Positions 34,676-35,203 of a DNA stretch of 35,203 bases are shown here, piece by piece. Source of the DNA: Butyrivibrio sp. VCD2006. GTDB taxonomy: Bacteria > Bacillota > Clostridia > Lachnospirales > Lachnospiraceae. The first letter of the stretch is position 1; each line of letters opens with the position of its first letter. The notes beneath the pieces were generated by a model. The model worked only from the letters and a program-made list of their open reading frames with translations. It ran no database searches and was not told the DNA's origin. A program made the position numbers and the translations under genes. Location: contig NZ_AUIX01000049.1 in the NCBI RefSeq assembly GCF_000423925.1, positions 1 to 35,203 of the forward strand, read 5' to 3'.

Positions 34676-34732
34676 CGCGGGTTCCCGCGGTGGAGAGGGC
34701 GCACGAGGTCCTGTGGACCTCGGCTCTGCGCC
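34676..34732. other. GC-rich structured insert between tRNA-end copies
   Basis: In an otherwise AT-rich region, this stretch is strongly GC-rich and can form CCGCGG/CCGCGG near 34676-34690 and a nested hairpin: GGCGCA (34698-34703) with TGCGCC (34727-34732), enclosing GAGGTCC (34705-34711) and GGACCTC (34715-34721). It lies between a GGGTTC and the GAATCC of the second tRNA-end copy, as if inserted in a T-loop. No gene is supported here. Confidence 0.5.
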
Positions 34733-34773
34733 GACCGGAGCGGAGCGTAGACCGAATCCCCCTCTCGCTACTT

Positions 34774-34802
34774 AAAAGGAATCCTTTATGGATTCCTTTT
34801 TT
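34774..34802 (+). terminator. Intrinsic terminator after second tRNA-end copy
   Basis: AAAAGGAATCC (34774-34784) pairs perfectly with GGATTCCTTTT (34790-34800), an 11-bp stem with a 5-nt loop and T to 34802. Confidence 0.85.
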
Positions 34803-34860
34803 GTATTTCAAGAAATGATATTTGAATCCGAGACAGCGTGGGTTCCCTCTCGCTACTACT

Positions 34861-34889
34861 AAGAGAATCTAGTTTGGATTCTCTTTTTT
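34861..34889 (+). terminator. Intrinsic terminator after third tRNA-end copy
   Basis: AAGAGAATC (34861-34869) pairs with GATTCTCTT (34877-34885), loop 7 nt, with T running to 34889. Confidence 0.8.
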
Positions 34890-34954
34890 AGTTCTAGTAG
34901 CTTTATCGCTGCTTCTCAGGGAATCCATCTCAGACAAAATATATCCTTCATAAT

Positions 34955-35203
34955 CGCGGCCGCAATTAATGGTTTCTGCCATTTGCGGCCGACATATTCA
35001 TTATTACAAATCCTAAATACAAATCATTTCTTGCATAACCGCGGCCGCAATTGATGATTTCTGCTCTTTGCGGCTGACATATTCACTATTCCAAATTCTA
35101 AATACAAATTTTTTCTTGCATAACCGCGGCCGCATTTAATGATTTCTGTTTTTTGCGGCCGACATATTCACTATTCCAAATCCTAAATACAATTTTTTTC
35201 TTG
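34955..35203. repeat. 85-bp tandem repeat with GC-rich hairpin, continues past window
   Basis: GCGGCCGC occurs at 34956, 35041 and 35126, exactly 85 bp apart. Each unit has a second arm about 22 nt later (GCGGCCG or GCGGCTG) that pairs with the first: CGGCCGCAA with TTGCGGCCG in unit 1. A conserved AT-rich spacer follows (GACATATTCA, then CCTAAATACAA and TTCTTGCATAA). The third unit is cut by the window end. No coding potential is evident; function is unknown. Confidence 0.85.

Larger units (their letters stand above)
34601..34857 (+). repeat. Three copies of the tRNA 3' end
   Basis: GAATCCCCCTCTCGCTACT occurs at 34601-34619 (inside the tRNA and just beyond) and again, identical over 19 bp, at 34754-34772. 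The shorter CCCTCTCGCTACT recurs at 34845-34857. Each copy is followed at once by a hairpin terminator. Such repeats are what integrating elements leave at tRNA genes, or remains of tandem tRNA genes. Confidence 0.8.

Noticed and set aside
34563..34811. 82-residue open frame on the - strand over the tRNA region
   Set aside because: It is a translation of the tRNA gene and its repeated 3' ends, with no RBS or protein-like composition.
34955..35203. 85-bp repeats as a CRISPR array
   Set aside because: The whole unit including the spacer is conserved, and no unique spacers or cas genes are present.

Overview
The window looks like a low-GC Firmicutes chromosome, most likely a rumen or gut Lachnospiraceae of the Butyrivibrio/Pseudobutyrivibrio kind. 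This is inference from the AT-rich sequence, the AGGAGG-type ribosome binding sites, a secreted GH5 glucanase, CotH and VanZ proteins, and the gene content. No taxonomic search was possible. The window holds an exopolysaccharide (EPS) locus interleaved with genes of a lasso-peptide (RiPP) pathway.

Left end, + strand (1-2988): a good sigma-A type promoter (174-202) drives a 70-residue lasso-type precursor with a paeninodin-like leader (W-x2-P-x-I, Thr at -2) and a C-terminal Ser. A strong intrinsic terminator follows at once, then an intact lasso cyclase (asparagine-synthetase fold), coupled by ATGA to a glycosyltransferase that has lost its catalytic middle.

Region 3019-6473: an HPr-kinase-like lasso kinase (- strand), a decayed copy of a CDP-glycerol glycerophosphotransferase-like gene (amber codon plus a 99-codon in-frame deletion relative to its intact paralogue at 9499-10584), and a + strand secreted GH5 glycosidase with its own promoter.

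Region 6483-34056: about 27 kb of tightly packed, often overlapping - strand genes, read from right to left. They begin with a two-part Alg14/Alg13-like (PssD/PssE) glycosyltransferase and a polyprenyl-phosphate sugar-1-phosphate transferase. Then come a PqqD-like lasso B1 protein, a fused Wzc-type chain-length/BY-kinase protein, several glycosyltransferases, a Wzy-like polymerase, VanZ- and CotH-family proteins, a lasso-associated nucleotidyltransferase, a Wzx flippase and a GT2-pyruvyltransferase fusion. After these lie a second lasso kinase, a truncated second cyclase fused out of frame to the tail of a B2 leader peptidase, a lasso-type ABC exporter, a response regulator and a membrane-free histidine kinase. 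The run ends with four more sugar-transfer genes and a pyruvyltransferase. The Wzx/Wzy parts make the polymer. The scattered precursor, cyclase, B1, kinase, exporter and nucleotidyltransferase genes form a lasso pathway, but no intact B2 peptidase is visible, so the pathway is either completed from elsewhere or decaying.

Right end (34057-35203): an AT-rich intergenic region, then a tRNA-Met(CAT) with a near-consensus promoter. After it come three terminator modules, each preceded by a copy of the tRNA 3' end, and an 85-bp tandem repeat with a NotI-like GC-rich hairpin that runs off the window. I saw no insertion sequence, CRISPR array or rRNA.
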